Source: Paenibacillus allorhizosphaerae (GTDB lineage Bacteria > Bacillota > Bacilli > Paenibacillales > NBRC-103111). Taken from it: a DNA stretch of 64,000 bases. The position numbers and the translations under genes were made by a program. Each line of letters opens with the position of its first letter. Positions within the stretch are counted from its first letter, which is position 1. The stretch covers positions 662,319 to 726,318 of the forward strand of contig NZ_CAJVCE010000001.1 of NCBI RefSeq assembly GCF_910594985.1, read 5' to 3'. Positions 44,371-54,102 of the stretch are shown one piece after another. The notes beneath the pieces were generated by a model. That model was not told the origin of the DNA and did not search any database. It saw only the letters and a program-made list of their open reading frames with translations.

Positions 44371-47300
44371 TTACTTCGTCTTGGTCAATGCCACTTCCGC
44401 CGTCTTTCCGTTCCTGCAGTCAAACTCCAGCACCGTGAGATTGGCGCCTCCATTTATTACGCGTATGCCGCTCGGCAACGATTGCCCCGGCTGCCAGCTT
44501 CCCGTCAATTCAACGCGCACCGTTTCCGTCGATCCGGGAGTCAACGCGACATCGTCGTCCATCCGCTGGTCCGGCAGCTTTGGCAGCCTCAGATCGGGAT
44601 CCGCAACGCTAAGCACGATGCCTCCTCCTGTTTCCTTCTCCATGATAATCGACGGACGGCTTGTTTTGCGGACGTGCCCGCCCTCGATTGCCGTCTTTTC
44701 ATCAAAAATGACGTAGCCGATCGCATGCTGTTTCAAATGCTTCACAATATGGGCGCTGCTGTCTTTGCGCAGCACTTCGTAGTTCGGAGCTTCCGCATAC
44801 CGTTTCACTTGGTCTGGTGCAGATTGCACGAGAACCGCATATTCGTAGCCCGCGTCCTTCGGATTCAGCCCGTGGTCGATCCATGCGGTGCTATAGGCGC
44901 CGGAAGTCGTTTTCTTGCCGCTTTGGTCCGGCGACGATTGCGTCTTTCGTTCGATGCGGAGACCGTTTGCGTGCGGAACGACATAGCCGTTGCCGTAAGG
45001 GTCCATCAACCACGCCTTCTCGTCCTTCGTCACTTCGAACCGGTAAGGAAATTCGGTTACCGGCTGCTCGGCTTGAACCCGGATCGGCATCGCCGTTTCG
45101 GTCATCATCGACTGGAACAGCGTCGTTTCCGTCGCGTATTTGTCATCGTCATTGCCAATGCCCGACCCTAGCGCGATCAATTCATTATCGAAAAAAAATA
45201 CGGACTTTTCGGCGCGAAACGTCTTGTCGTATACCGTATCGTGCAGCTTCATCGCAAATATGCCGTTATTCCCTTCGCTCTCCACTCCGCCGACGAACGT
45301 TTCGTCCGTAAACGAACGGGATTGCGGGCGATCCTTGGATACCGCAAGCTCCGTCCAGGGCAAATGCTTGGTCGTAGCGCCGGGCCAACGGTTCCAATCC
45401 CATCCGTTGTCAAAGCCGTACCCGTTGTTCTTCTTGTTGATCGGGTCGCCGGCTGCCATAATTTGCATCGCGCCGTAGCCGCTATATCTGCCGTACACGT
45501 TTTGCCCGCCCTGCGCCTTTTGCGCAGCGTCGGCCGCTTTTGGCGCTTGCGACTCAAAATCGAACACATATTGGCTCCAGCCTTTGACCGAAACCATCCA
45601 ATCGTCCCGGCGCAGGATACCGAGGGCTGCCGAAGGCTTCATCCAAAAGCCTTACGGGCTTTGTTCCGCCGGAACCCCCATGCCGGCGAGCTTCAGGGCA
45701 AGCTGGAGCCCGCCGATCGTGTCCAAGTACGACACATCGCTGCTGTCTGCGCTAGGGAACAGCCCCTGTTTCAAATAAGGCGACTTCGGATCCCACAGCC
45801 GCATGAACGCTCCGGCCATTTCCCGGTCGACGGGCTCGGCAGCAAGCGCCATGTAGGCGTAAGCGGGAATGATTTCGTTCGCTATGCCGTCTTTGGTCGG
45901 AAAGCGTCCGCTGACGCCGACCGGCACATCGTATTTGTTCGACACTATGCGGAACGTCAGCAAAGCGCCGCGCACATTGTCCGTCGTCTGCTTGGAAAGC
46001 GCAAACGGCGTATCGTGCAGCAAATATGCGATCAATGCGGCCATATGAAATGCTTGCGGCGCGTAAGCGCTCATGTAGACGCCTCTGTGATGAAAGCCCA
46101 TGAAATCTTCCTTGATCGTTCCGGCGAAACCGGGAGCTGCGGTCAGTGCGTTATTTATCCAGCGCACAAGCCCTTTCATCTCGCGCACCTTCTCGGGACC
46201 GTCGTCCAGCGCCAGCACGTAAAGCAGCTCATACATTAATTTGGTGCGGACTTCGTCGGCCGTCGTCTCTCCGGTATCCATCGCGTACGTTTTTCCGAAG
46301 TTCGTGTACCAGCGTACGGCAGCCAGCTCGCGTTCAAGTCTTCCGGTTTCTTTCAGCTCCTTGCGCATTAAATAAACGGTATGAAAATAACCGTTCGTCC
46401 GGTTCGTTTCGTGATCGAGCGTCTCCAGCCCGCTGCCGTCAGCCCATCCTTGATCGTGGAAATAATCGAACAGATCAAGCGTTTTTTTCAGGCTCTCCTG
46501 ACGCCCGTTGATCTTGAAATCGAACACGAGCGGCAAAAAAATCGCACGCGCCACATCTTCGCCGAATTCCGGCCCGTGGGTGGAACGGCTGGAAAACAGC
46601 GGGGTTCCGGTAATGTAGCCGTTCCCGTCCCTTTTTAAGCCGAGCTGCTCATATTTTTGCAGCCCTTTGGCAATGAACGACTGCAGCGCCTGACGGCGGA
46701 TTTGCAGCGGCTCTTGTGTGAAATCGGGGTTTTCTCCGTAGATCCAGTTTTCGTACCGCCTCGCGATCGTTTCGAAAGCGCGCGTTTCTTCCGGCGTAAT
46801 CCGGTCCGGGAGCGGAAGATCCGGCTTCAGCCCGCTCCAGAAGTAGCTGCGGTCCCACGTCCCGCCGATCCCGCCGTTCGATCGTTTGCGGTCATACGGC
46901 ACTTGATAATCGGTAGATCGCGTCACGGGAATCGTCTCGGCGAATTCCACCACATCGATGAACAGGCTTCCTGCAGGTGCAACTGCCGGAGGCAAAATGT
47001 CCATCACTTCCAGCGGCGCTTTACCGTCGCCTTTATAGCTTTCACTCGCGCCGTCTTCTCTGAACTGAATCCACATACCCCGCCATCCGGTGAAATTCAG
47101 CCCAATCTCGAAAACGTATCGCGGATCGCTGCGGGCCATGTCCTGTTCCGAGCCGAGTCTGAAGGTCGCCTTCCCGTCGACCGCCTTCTCGTTGTACAGC
47201 CACAGCTTCATCCCTCCCCGCTTGCCGCTGCCCGCTTGCTCCAAATATTGCGGTTTGCGGATTGCCAGCTTCGCTCCTTGCTCCCATTGCCACAAAAGGG

Positions 47301-47589
47301 ACTGCAAGCCGTGTTTGTAATGCGCTTCCGACAGCGAGAGCCGCCCTCCCCCTTCCGTATGCCAGGCTGCAGGAATTTGTTCGCCTTCGAACGACTCCGC
47401 ATTTTTGAACGAGCCGTCGTCGCGGATGGCTGTTTTTTGCGCTTTGACCGCGGGACTCGGCTGCGGCTCTTGGGGCTCAAGCGCGTCGTTTTGTAAGCGA
47501 TTCCAAATCGAAGCGGCTGCAGCCAGCGCTAGAACTAACAAAACCGTAACAACGCCTGTGACCCACCCTTTGAAACGTATTTTATGCAT
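44371..47589 (-). pseudogene. PL8 polysaccharide lyase interrupted by an in-frame TAA
   Basis: A continuous frame of 1072 sense-equivalent codons is broken by one stop, TAA at plus positions 45652-45654 (codon 646). On the minus strand the site reads AGC CCG TAA GGC TTT TGG. The intact paralogue at 39653 reads SPQGYWFKPSA there, so a CAA glutamine codon has become TAA by a single C-to-T change. Both halves keep the frame and high similarity to the paralogue. The start ATG 47589 (GGGGTGAAG upstream) gives a short basic segment and a hydrophobic helix (residues about 9-27), a signal peptide or membrane anchor. The N-terminal product would hold the toroid active site (GFHHRGVYMSAY, GVSGRFP) but lack the C-terminal beta domains. 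A sequencing error or readthrough is possible. Confidence 0.85.
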
Positions 47590-48205
47590 AGCTTCACCCC
47601 AGCAACGTATTATTTTTTTGTTAACGTCCAGCTTCGGCGTAGATCCCCGCTCCATTTTTATACAAAAGAATGTGTGACCCGGCACCGTATTGTTCCAAAT
47701 TCCGCCATTCCTCAACCCCAATATAAATGGGCGTCTATCTTTTGTCAATATTTAGATTAAGTTTATGTAAATATATTTTTTCACGCTATTAATTGGGGCT
47801 GTATGCGATTATCACAGCCATCTATTGTTAAGAAATTAAAATTACTTCGAGAAGGTTGTCACCTGCTCCATCACAGGCCATTTTCGACGAAACCATCGCG
47901 TACTGCGTCACAATGGTCCGAAACGTACCTTGTTCCGTGAGCGTTCCCGCAGTTAAAGGGATAAACCGACGCCATCCTGAAGCTCTCTTGGTAAGCAGAT
48001 GCTCCTTTCGCAGTATCGCTTACCTAGCTTTAATCGAATATTTTCCGCTTTACGACATAAGTTCATGCTAAATCTTTACATAAGTTGCGTGCGACATGCA
48101 AAAAAATACCGCCGCACCATCTTCACGACGGCACAGCGGCAAATAGTAAACGTTATTGAATTAACTGCTTATTCCAGTTTCGAACTATCGCTCTATGGCT
48201 TTCCT
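47590..48205. other. 616-bp intergenic region with perfect inverted repeat, no gene found
   Basis: This is the longest gene-free stretch. It holds the promoter region of the PL8 gene next to it and, at its other end, the terminator of the GH123-like gene (48100-48140). In the middle, at about 47990-48030, a perfect 7-bp inverted repeat GGTAAGC/GCTTACC encloses about 23 bases. No reading frame with a ribosome site and no riboswitch class I recognise was found. It could be a long structured leader of the lyase mRNA, a small RNA, or decayed coding DNA. Confidence 0.5.
48100..48140 (-). terminator. Rho-independent terminator of the GH123-like gene
   Basis: On the minus strand a GCCGC...GCGGC stem with an inner GCC/GGT pairing is followed by ATTTTTTTG, 66 bp after the stop codon at 48206. 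Confidence 0.7.
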
Positions 48206-49876
48206 TTACACCTTCGACGCATTGGCATGAAGCAGGATCGCTTGATTGATCTGCTCGCGTTTGTTCAGCATCCACTCCATCGAATGCGGGTATTCGCTGA
48301 ATGTGATCGGCTGTTCGAGTCCTTCCTCCACCAGCGCCAACACCTGCTCGCGGCCTATGATGCTTTCCAGCAATTTGAGGGCGCGAAGATCCTGCAGCGC
48401 TTCATAAAACACTTCCATCCGGATCGATTCCAACGGTCCGTCTTCTCCCGGATATACGAGGAAAGGATCGCCTGACGGAAAAGCGCACAAGGCATCCGTA
48501 TTACGGAACGGATCGAGCTTTTTCTTGGAATACTGCGAGTACCAGAAATTGTAGCCCCAATGCAGGAAGCCCTCTACCTCGAATTTGTACATCTGATAGC
48601 CGATGATCCGGTTGCGGTACGACGGCATATGGAAGAAACGATTGGACACTTTGACCCGCTGCGATACGCAGTAATAAGTCCACAGCGGCTTCACGTTATT
48701 CTCGATGAAAGGTTCAATATGGTTGTTGGACGGAATCGGATTGGTCACGACGCCTTGACTGTAAAACTCGAAGTTCGACAAAGCGTCAATCATCTTGAAT
48801 TCGCTGAGCAGCTGCCGAACCGGTTCGGCGGCGGCGCGATATTGCTCAAGATCGACCCGGCGCGGTTCGTCCGAGATATGGAAGTAGCTTCGCTCTTCCA
48901 GCCCGTTGTCCTTAATGAACACAACCAGCTCCGGCAAAAATTTGGCGAGGAAGCTCTGGTATTGTTCTCCGATGGAATCCGTCTCCCAGCCGAATATGCG
49001 CTTCAGACTGCCGTCGACCCGGGCGACGATCTTCGGCGCGTGCTTCGCCCCCCACTGGGTATACAAGTGCGAAAACTCGAAGTAGAGTATCCCTTTGCTT
49101 GAGCAAAGATCGATCCATTTGCGCAAGTTGTCGAAGCCGAAAACATAGTCCCCGTTGCGCACTTCCACGTCAACCAGCTGAACCGTCGGCCGTTCTCCAC
49201 CCACTGCCGTATCGAGCGGCGGAGTAAACAGCGGCGTCAATATCATGTTCATCCCATGACGTACGGCCGTCTCGACATACTGATCGATCAGCTTCCAATG
49301 CGCATCGCTGAACACGTCGACGTTGTAATACGTGGCCAAGCAATCCGTATGGAACCATTCCGTATGTATGAGCTCTTGCTTCGGCAGCAGCGCCGGCAGC
49401 AGTTCCAGCTCGAACCGTTCCGTTCCGAGAATCTCATCCTTCGCGTTGGTGAAAGTGATTTCAATCGGGAATACGCCGGGCTTCAGCGAATCGTTTGCTT
49501 CGACTTGAATCCAAACCGACCTCCATTGCCCCGGAATGCCGATAAGCCCCTCCGCTGCGTCGAACGGATAGAGAGGATCGGGATACAAGCCGGGCGTCGT
49601 GCGGAGAACGTGCTCGTCGTAATCGTGAAAACACGGCAGCTCCGATGGAGCAAGGCCAACCGAACGAACGGACACAACGTCCCCGAGCTCCGATTTTACG
49701 GATACGAACAGCGGTTTCACTAAAAGATTCGAGCAATAAGCAACCTGGAACGAGAACGTTTCGTTTAACAGCGCGGTAGCCCGTCCGAAAGCGGATTCCG
49801 AAAGCTCCTCGTCGGCAAATACTTTCGTGAGCGAGCTCAAGCATCTTGTTTTCAGTTCAAGTACGTTATTATCCAT
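48206..49876 (-). CDS. GH123/DUF4091-family glycosidase (beta-N-acetylgalactosaminidase-like)
   Basis: 556 residues with no signal peptide; ATG at 49876 with GGAGG upstream. An N-terminal beta-sandwich (about 1-170), then a TIM barrel whose centre has YFHISDEPR with adjacent D336-E337, the catalytic pair expected for GH123, which uses substrate-assisted catalysis on beta-GalNAc. The C-terminal part (about 430-540, GYNFWYSQYSKK, GDPFLVYPG, ESIRMEVFYEALQDLRALKLLE) is the DUF4091 region. GalNAc is the hexosamine of chondroitin, so presence beside two PL8 lyases fits stepwise glycosaminoglycan breakdown. It is not proven that it cleaves after unsaturated uronate removal. Confidence 0.82.
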   Translation of the reverse strand: MDNNVLELKTRCLSSLTKVFADEELSESAFGRATALLNETFSFQVAYCSNLLVKPLFVSVKSELGDVVSVRSVGLAPSELPCFHDYDEHVLRTTPGLYPDPLYPFDAAEGLIGIPGQWRSVWIQVEANDSLKPGVFPIEITFTNAKDEILGTERFELELLPALLPKQELIHTEWFHTDCLATYYNVDVFSDAHWKLIDQYVETAVRHGMNMILTPLFTPPLDTAVGGERPTVQLVDVEVRNGDYVFGFDNLRKWIDLCSSKGILYFEFSHLYTQWGAKHAPKIVARVDGSLKRIFGWETDSIGEQYQSFLAKFLPELVVFIKDNGLEERSYFHISDEPRRVDLEQYRAAAEPVRQLLSEFKMIDALSNFEFYSQGVVTNPIPSNNHIEPFIENNVKPLWTYYCVSQRVKVSNRFFHMPSYRNRIIGYQMYKFEVEGFLHWGYNFWYSQYSKKKLDPFRNTDALCAFPSGDPFLVYPGEDGPLESIRMEVFYEALQDLRALKLLESIIGREQVLALVEEGLEQPITFSEYPHSMEWMLNKREQINQAILLHANASKV

Positions 49877-50007
49877 CCAAGCGATCCTCCAATGTGATTT
49901 TGCGTTTTTTCGGTCCTATTCAACTCAAAGTATAAATTTTTGCGAATGAAAAGTATTTACCGATATCGAAACAGAATTTGCGCAAAAAACACATCGGCTC
50001 CCAAGCA

Positions 50008-50805
50008 TTACTTCAGCATGTCAATCTGCTGCGTTTTACGCCACACGGTCGGGGATACGCCTTCCTTTTTTTTAAACCATTGCGAGAAGGAATGCAGTTT
50101 GAAAAAACCGACTTTCTCCGCAATCTCCTCGATGCTTTTATCCGATGAGTTCAGCAGCCATTTGGCTTCATCCATCCGGCATTGCTGCTGAAACTGCTTC
50201 GGGCTCATATCGTAAATTTGCTCGAACAACCGGCGGAAACCGGCATTCGTCAATCCCGTCAATTCGGCCAAGTCGCGGATATGCACGTTTTCCCGCAAAT
50301 GCTCGCGTATGTAGTCGGCGGCTTTCGTCACCGTCATCGCCTGCAAGTCGGTCTGCGAATGCTCGTAGAGGAACAGCAGCAACATTTCCATCCACGCCAT
50401 GTAGTTTCGCTGCTTGTCCTTGAACGACGACGACTTTAAAAATAGCCATTCCCGGAACAGCCGTTCAAACCGGTCTTTATCGATTCTCGACAGCGCGACC
50501 ATTCGCGGATGCTCTCCGTAGCAGCCGAGCTTCTGAAGCATATCGTTTAACTGAGCCGGAATATAGCTCAAATGAATGACGCCGAAGCGCACCTTCGTTA
50601 CAGCCGCAAATCGATGCTCGTAATTCGGCGGAATGATGACCACGTGCCCGACCTCGATCGGATATTCGCGCAGCGCCGTTACAAACAAACCGCGCCCTTC
50701 CAATACGACGCTGAATTCTACGGTGGAATGCTGATGAAGCCGGTCATCGAACCAATCTTCGTTGTGCGAACCGATGAAGCTTCGTATGTCGAACGATGTA
50801 TTCAA
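50008..50805 (-). CDS. AraC-family transcriptional regulator
   Basis: 265 residues from TTG 50805 with GGAGG seven bases upstream. An N-terminal cupin-like sensor (HSTVEFSVVLEGRG, HVVIIPPNYEHRF) for a small ligand, and a C-terminal AraC double helix-turn-helix (VHIRDLAELTGLTNAGFRRLFEQ, SIEEIAEKVGFFKLHSFSQWFKKKEG). It lies 131 bp upstream of the GH123-like gene on the same strand and is the most likely local activator for the GH123/PL8 genes. Confidence 0.92.
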   Translation of the reverse strand: MNTSFDIRSFIGSHNEDWFDDRLHQHSTVEFSVVLEGRGLFVTALREYPIEVGHVVIIPPNYEHRFAAVTKVRFGVIHLSYIPAQLNDMLQKLGCYGEHPRMVALSRIDKDRFERLFREWLFLKSSSFKDKQRNYMAWMEMLLLFLYEHSQTDLQAMTVTKAADYIREHLRENVHIRDLAELTGLTNAGFRRLFEQIYDMSPKQFQQQCRMDEAKWLLNSSDKSIEEIAEKVGFFKLHSFSQWFKKKEGVSPTVWRKTQQIDMLK

Positions 50806-50873
50806 CCTGCATCCTCCCTAATCCCCATCTCACAACAAAGTATAGCACAACCGGTTCCGAGCGGGGGATCGAT

Positions 50874-51647
50874 CTAATCGCGAAAACCGCCGTCGGAGTG
50901 AATGATTTGCCCTGTAATCCAAGCTGCGTCATCCGATGCCAAAAACTGAATAAGCCGGGCCGCGTCGCTCGGTTGCCCGATACGCTCCATCGGAAATTTC
51001 GGCAATAAGAACCGCTTGACTTCATCGCTCATCCAACCGGAATCGGTGGGGCCGGGGTCGACGGCATTTACCGTAATCCGAAGCGGAGCCAACTCGACAG
51101 CCAAGGTGACGGTGAATGCGGAGATCGCTCCCTTCGTCGCAACGTAAGCCAGCTCACCCGGCATCGGCCCCTTATCCTGGCCGGAAATCATATTCACAAT
51201 GCGTCCGCCCGCAGGATGATCGAACCGGCGTGCAAACTCGGAGCAGAGCAGGCAAGTGCCGCGTACGTTAACCGCATAGTGCGCGTCCAATATTTCGGCG
51301 TTTAGCCGCCGGAACCCGTCATTCGTCGAGTGGGTTGCATTGTTAATGAGGATCGATGGCTGCCCCAACATTTCCGCCACGTTATCCAACAGCTGTGCAG
51401 GTGCTTCCGGATTAGCCAGATCGAGCTCCATGCCTGCCGCGCGGACGCCTTCCTGCTGCAGCGCATGAGCAAGCTGTGCCGGCCAATCACGGTCTTCTCC
51501 CCACTCCATCGATCGGTCATACGCCCGCCAATAGGTAAAAAAAATGTCTGCACCTTCCTTTGCCAGCGCCTGGCAAATGGCCGTGCCGATCCCGATTCGA
51601 CGACTCGCTCCGGTCACAATGGCAATTCGACCGTTAAGTTTTCCCAT
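50874..51647 (-). CDS. SDR-family oxidoreductase (FabG-like)
   Basis: 257 residues; ATG 51647 with GGAGGG upstream. Cofactor loop TGASRRIGIGTAICQALAKEG, INNATHS, catalytic Ser in NMISGQD and YVATK, then a C-terminal GQIIHSDGG typical of 3-oxoacyl-reductase-like SDRs. Many such enzymes act on sugars or steroids, not on acyl-ACP. The substrate is not evident. It lies 68 bp upstream of the AraC gene and could be co-transcribed with it. Confidence 0.9.
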   Translation of the reverse strand: MGKLNGRIAIVTGASRRIGIGTAICQALAKEGADIFFTYWRAYDRSMEWGEDRDWPAQLAHALQQEGVRAAGMELDLANPEAPAQLLDNVAEMLGQPSILINNATHSTNDGFRRLNAEILDAHYAVNVRGTCLLCSEFARRFDHPAGGRIVNMISGQDKGPMPGELAYVATKGAISAFTVTLAVELAPLRITVNAVDPGPTDSGWMSDEVKRFLLPKFPMERIGQPSDAARLIQFLASDDAAWITGQIIHSDGGFRD

Positions 51648-51680
51648 ATCATGTAAACCCTCCGGTATTCGTATTTGTTT

Positions 51681-52157
51681 TCACTTCGGAGCCCGATCCA
51701 AATCATACCACCAATACCCACGCCGGAAACGGGAATGAACCGTGAGCACAGCGTCTTCTTTTCTATAAGTGAATTCATTATCGGTTTTCTCCTTGAACTG
51801 CCAGCCGCGTTCCGACAAAAAAACGGTCAGCTCCCGCTCGGTGGGGCCTCTTCTCCCGACCAGCTTGACCGCGTCCGAAGTCAGCGGAACAAGCCGTGCC
51901 TTCCCGGTTTCGAGGGCAATAAGCGCCTTCGGCACGGATAACGGATACTCCATGCCGACCGCTCTTCCAATGAATGGGCCATACTGAACGAAAGCAACCG
52001 CAAAGGCGGCTGCCGACAACGCAGTCCATCCGATGCGCTTCCATGCCACCGGGTTTGATCGCCGTCGTGATAAGCTTACGACCGCCCCGGCCGCCAGCAC
52101 AACTGCCCCTATGATCATGAGAATCCAGACAACCCCCGAGATATTCGTAGCGGACAA
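51681..52157 (-). CDS. Hypothetical membrane-anchored protein
   Basis: 158 residues from TTG 52157, chosen because GGGGAGGG lies seven bases upstream; an earlier frame start lacks a site. Two hydrophobic segments (about 7-28 and 42-62) flank a basic SRRRSN loop. The remaining C-terminal part, outside or inside the membrane, contains LTSDAVKLVGRRGPTERELTVFLSERGW and ends YWWYDLDRAPK. I do not recognise the family. Confidence 0.6.
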   Translation of the reverse strand: MSATNISGVVWILMIIGAVVLAAGAVVSLSRRRSNPVAWKRIGWTALSAAAFAVAFVQYGPFIGRAVGMEYPLSVPKALIALETGKARLVPLTSDAVKLVGRRGPTERELTVFLSERGWQFKEKTDNEFTYRKEDAVLTVHSRFRRGYWWYDLDRAPK

Positions 52158-52240
52158 GCGCAACCCTCCCCGGCTAACGCGGCCTATATAAGTCCGATTG
52201 TATACAGTCAACGGAACGATGGCAATAGCTGCACATCAAC

Positions 52241-52267
52241 AAAGGGTGCGGAATTTCCGCACCCTTT
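52241..52267 (-). terminator. Rho-independent terminator after stalk-domain genes
   Basis: An 11-bp stem AAAGGGTGCGG/CCGCACCCTTT with a 5-base loop lies 42 bp beyond the stop of the gene at 52309. The T-run is short (TTTG), so it may be inefficient. Confidence 0.6.
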
Positions 52268-52308
52268 GCCGTCCAAGCCCTATTGATGAAGTATACATGA
52301 TTGCATGT

Positions 52309-54072
52309 TTACTTGCGATCCATCGGATAGAAGATAATGTCAATCGGAAAGGCCGAGCCTGCCGCAGGCGAGAACGCTATGTCCAGCGACGGCTCCGTTC
52401 CGTTCGTTCTGGCAATGATCGTGTAACCGGTATAATCCGTCATAACGCCGGATGGCGGGGTTTGCACGATTTTGCCGTTGACTTTGAACGGCCCCTTGAA
52501 CACGCCGCCGCGAGGCAGGATCAACACCGACATCGCTTGCGGCCGCTCGACATGAATGTTGTAGACGACGCCGTAATTGCCCAAATTGAGCGCCGGTCTT
52601 TTCTCGAAGAAGTCATAGCCCGTCACGAACCGGTCGCTTGTCCCGTCGCCGAGCTGGAAGCTTGATGGCTTCCTGAACTTCGATGCATCGACCTTCCACT
52701 GCACTTCCGAACCGGTGAACGTCCCTCTGACGTTGCCTTTGTAAGGCATTTGCGGATACAAGCTGACATCGCTAATCTCATCGTCCGGCTCCATCGCCAC
52801 AAAGGAGAAATAGACGTCTCCGTCGGTTTCCACGTCATACATTATATTCATGCCTTGATCGGGATAAAAGCCGGGATACATTTTGTAATAGGCGGTTTCC
52901 TGCGGTCTGAGCACCATCGATTGGGGCGCCTGTTCCCCTTGCAAAAATTCGATCGTCGCTTCGTTGCCGATCAGGTTAGCGTAGATGGATGGATACACTT
53001 CCCCTTTATTCGTCGTCTTGATCGTGACAGAGCGGTCCGGATTCGGATTTCGGACGAGGATGGCGAGCTTCATCTTTTTGCCCGATCCATTCACATGATC
53101 CGCATACAGCCTCGCTTTCCCGTTTACCTTCTCCTGGTATAAGATGCCTTTCTCCGTAAACGTCTCCGGACTATCGCTGACGATGAGCGGCCGATCCGTC
53201 GGTTTGTGCTCTTCCAGCGGCAGCTGCGGAATGTCGCGCAAATATTTGCGGAGCACCGCTTCTTCCTCATGCACGTACGTGCCAACTGGCTCGTGGTAAA
53301 CCTTGTATTCGAACTCATCCAGGAACGGTTCGTCCTTCACCAATACGTTGCGGGAGAACGTATCGCTATAATTGCCGACGCCGTCCTTCACCTGAAGCGA
53401 CACTTTGTACAGCCCCGGCGTAAAGATCGCTTCCGCATTGCCCGTCCACTCGATCTCGGTGAGCCCGGTCCCCTTCGGATCGTAGCTGAGATTGCTGTAA
53501 CGAATCGGCTCGCCGATCCGGTAAGAATCCTTGTCCACCGAAAACTTCGCAACCGGCTTCATGTTCGGCAGCGTATCGTTCTGGAACAACGCGCTATCCG
53601 CCGGTTTGATATACCGCAGCTCGACGCGCTGAAGCTTCGAGTCTACGTTCGAGCGAAAAGAAATGTATTGCTCCAGCCATTTTAGCTCAAAGTACAACCG
53701 GTCTTTTTCTACCAGCACCGCCGTATTCTGCTTTTGGCTTATCCCGTTGACAAGCAGCTCTTGCCCCGGAAGAAGCACTTCTACGAATGCCGAAGGGGTC
53801 GTGAGCTGAACGGCACCTTTCTCCCCATTCCATTTCACCGGAACCCCGAACCAGTCCTGCAGCTTGGCTGCGGGCAAATAATAACGTCCGCTGCGTTCCG
53901 CCAAACCGACGTCCGTTTCCGATTTGGACCCGTTCACGTAAACAGTAGAACTGCCTGGATAGAGCAGCAGATGCGTATTTTCCGGAACGGCTGCGACGGC
54001 GGCATGTCCGGCCGTTACGGTAAGTAAACCTGCGATGCTCAAGGTCAGCAGCATTTGTCGTAATGTTCGCAT
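52309..54072 (-). CDS. Secreted stalk-domain protein (copper-amine-oxidase N-terminal-like), paralogue 1
   Basis: 587 residues. Signal MRTLRQMLLTLSIAGLLTVTAGHAAVA. Residues about 35-150 form a copper-amine-oxidase-N-like stalk domain (YVNGSKSE, RSGRYYLPAAKLQDWFGV). A PKD-like segment follows (AKFSVDKDSYRIGEPI, GLYKVSLQVKDG), then a long beta-rich region (DRSVTIKTTNKGEV, NIHVERPQAMSVLILPRGG). It lacks amine-oxidase catalytic residues, so it is a surface or extracellular structural or binding protein. It is 30 bp downstream of a paralogue with the same architecture. Confidence 0.72.
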   Translation of the reverse strand: MRTLRQMLLTLSIAGLLTVTAGHAAVAAVPENTHLLLYPGSSTVYVNGSKSETDVGLAERSGRYYLPAAKLQDWFGVPVKWNGEKGAVQLTTPSAFVEVLLPGQELLVNGISQKQNTAVLVEKDRLYFELKWLEQYISFRSNVDSKLQRVELRYIKPADSALFQNDTLPNMKPVAKFSVDKDSYRIGEPIRYSNLSYDPKGTGLTEIEWTGNAEAIFTPGLYKVSLQVKDGVGNYSDTFSRNVLVKDEPFLDEFEYKVYHEPVGTYVHEEEAVLRKYLRDIPQLPLEEHKPTDRPLIVSDSPETFTEKGILYQEKVNGKARLYADHVNGSGKKMKLAILVRNPNPDRSVTIKTTNKGEVYPSIYANLIGNEATIEFLQGEQAPQSMVLRPQETAYYKMYPGFYPDQGMNIMYDVETDGDVYFSFVAMEPDDEISDVSLYPQMPYKGNVRGTFTGSEVQWKVDASKFRKPSSFQLGDGTSDRFVTGYDFFEKRPALNLGNYGVVYNIHVERPQAMSVLILPRGGVFKGPFKVNGKIVQTPPSGVMTDYTGYTIIARTNGTEPSLDIAFSPAAGSAFPIDIIFYPMDRK

Positions 54073-54102
54073 GAGTAAACAATGTCCTTTCTGTCTGCAA
54101 AA

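Noticed and set aside
47650..48100. Known riboswitch (purine, c-di-GMP, c-di-AMP, lysine, cobalamin) before the lyase gene
   Set aside because: No consensus core of these classes was found on the minus strand; left as unassigned structure.
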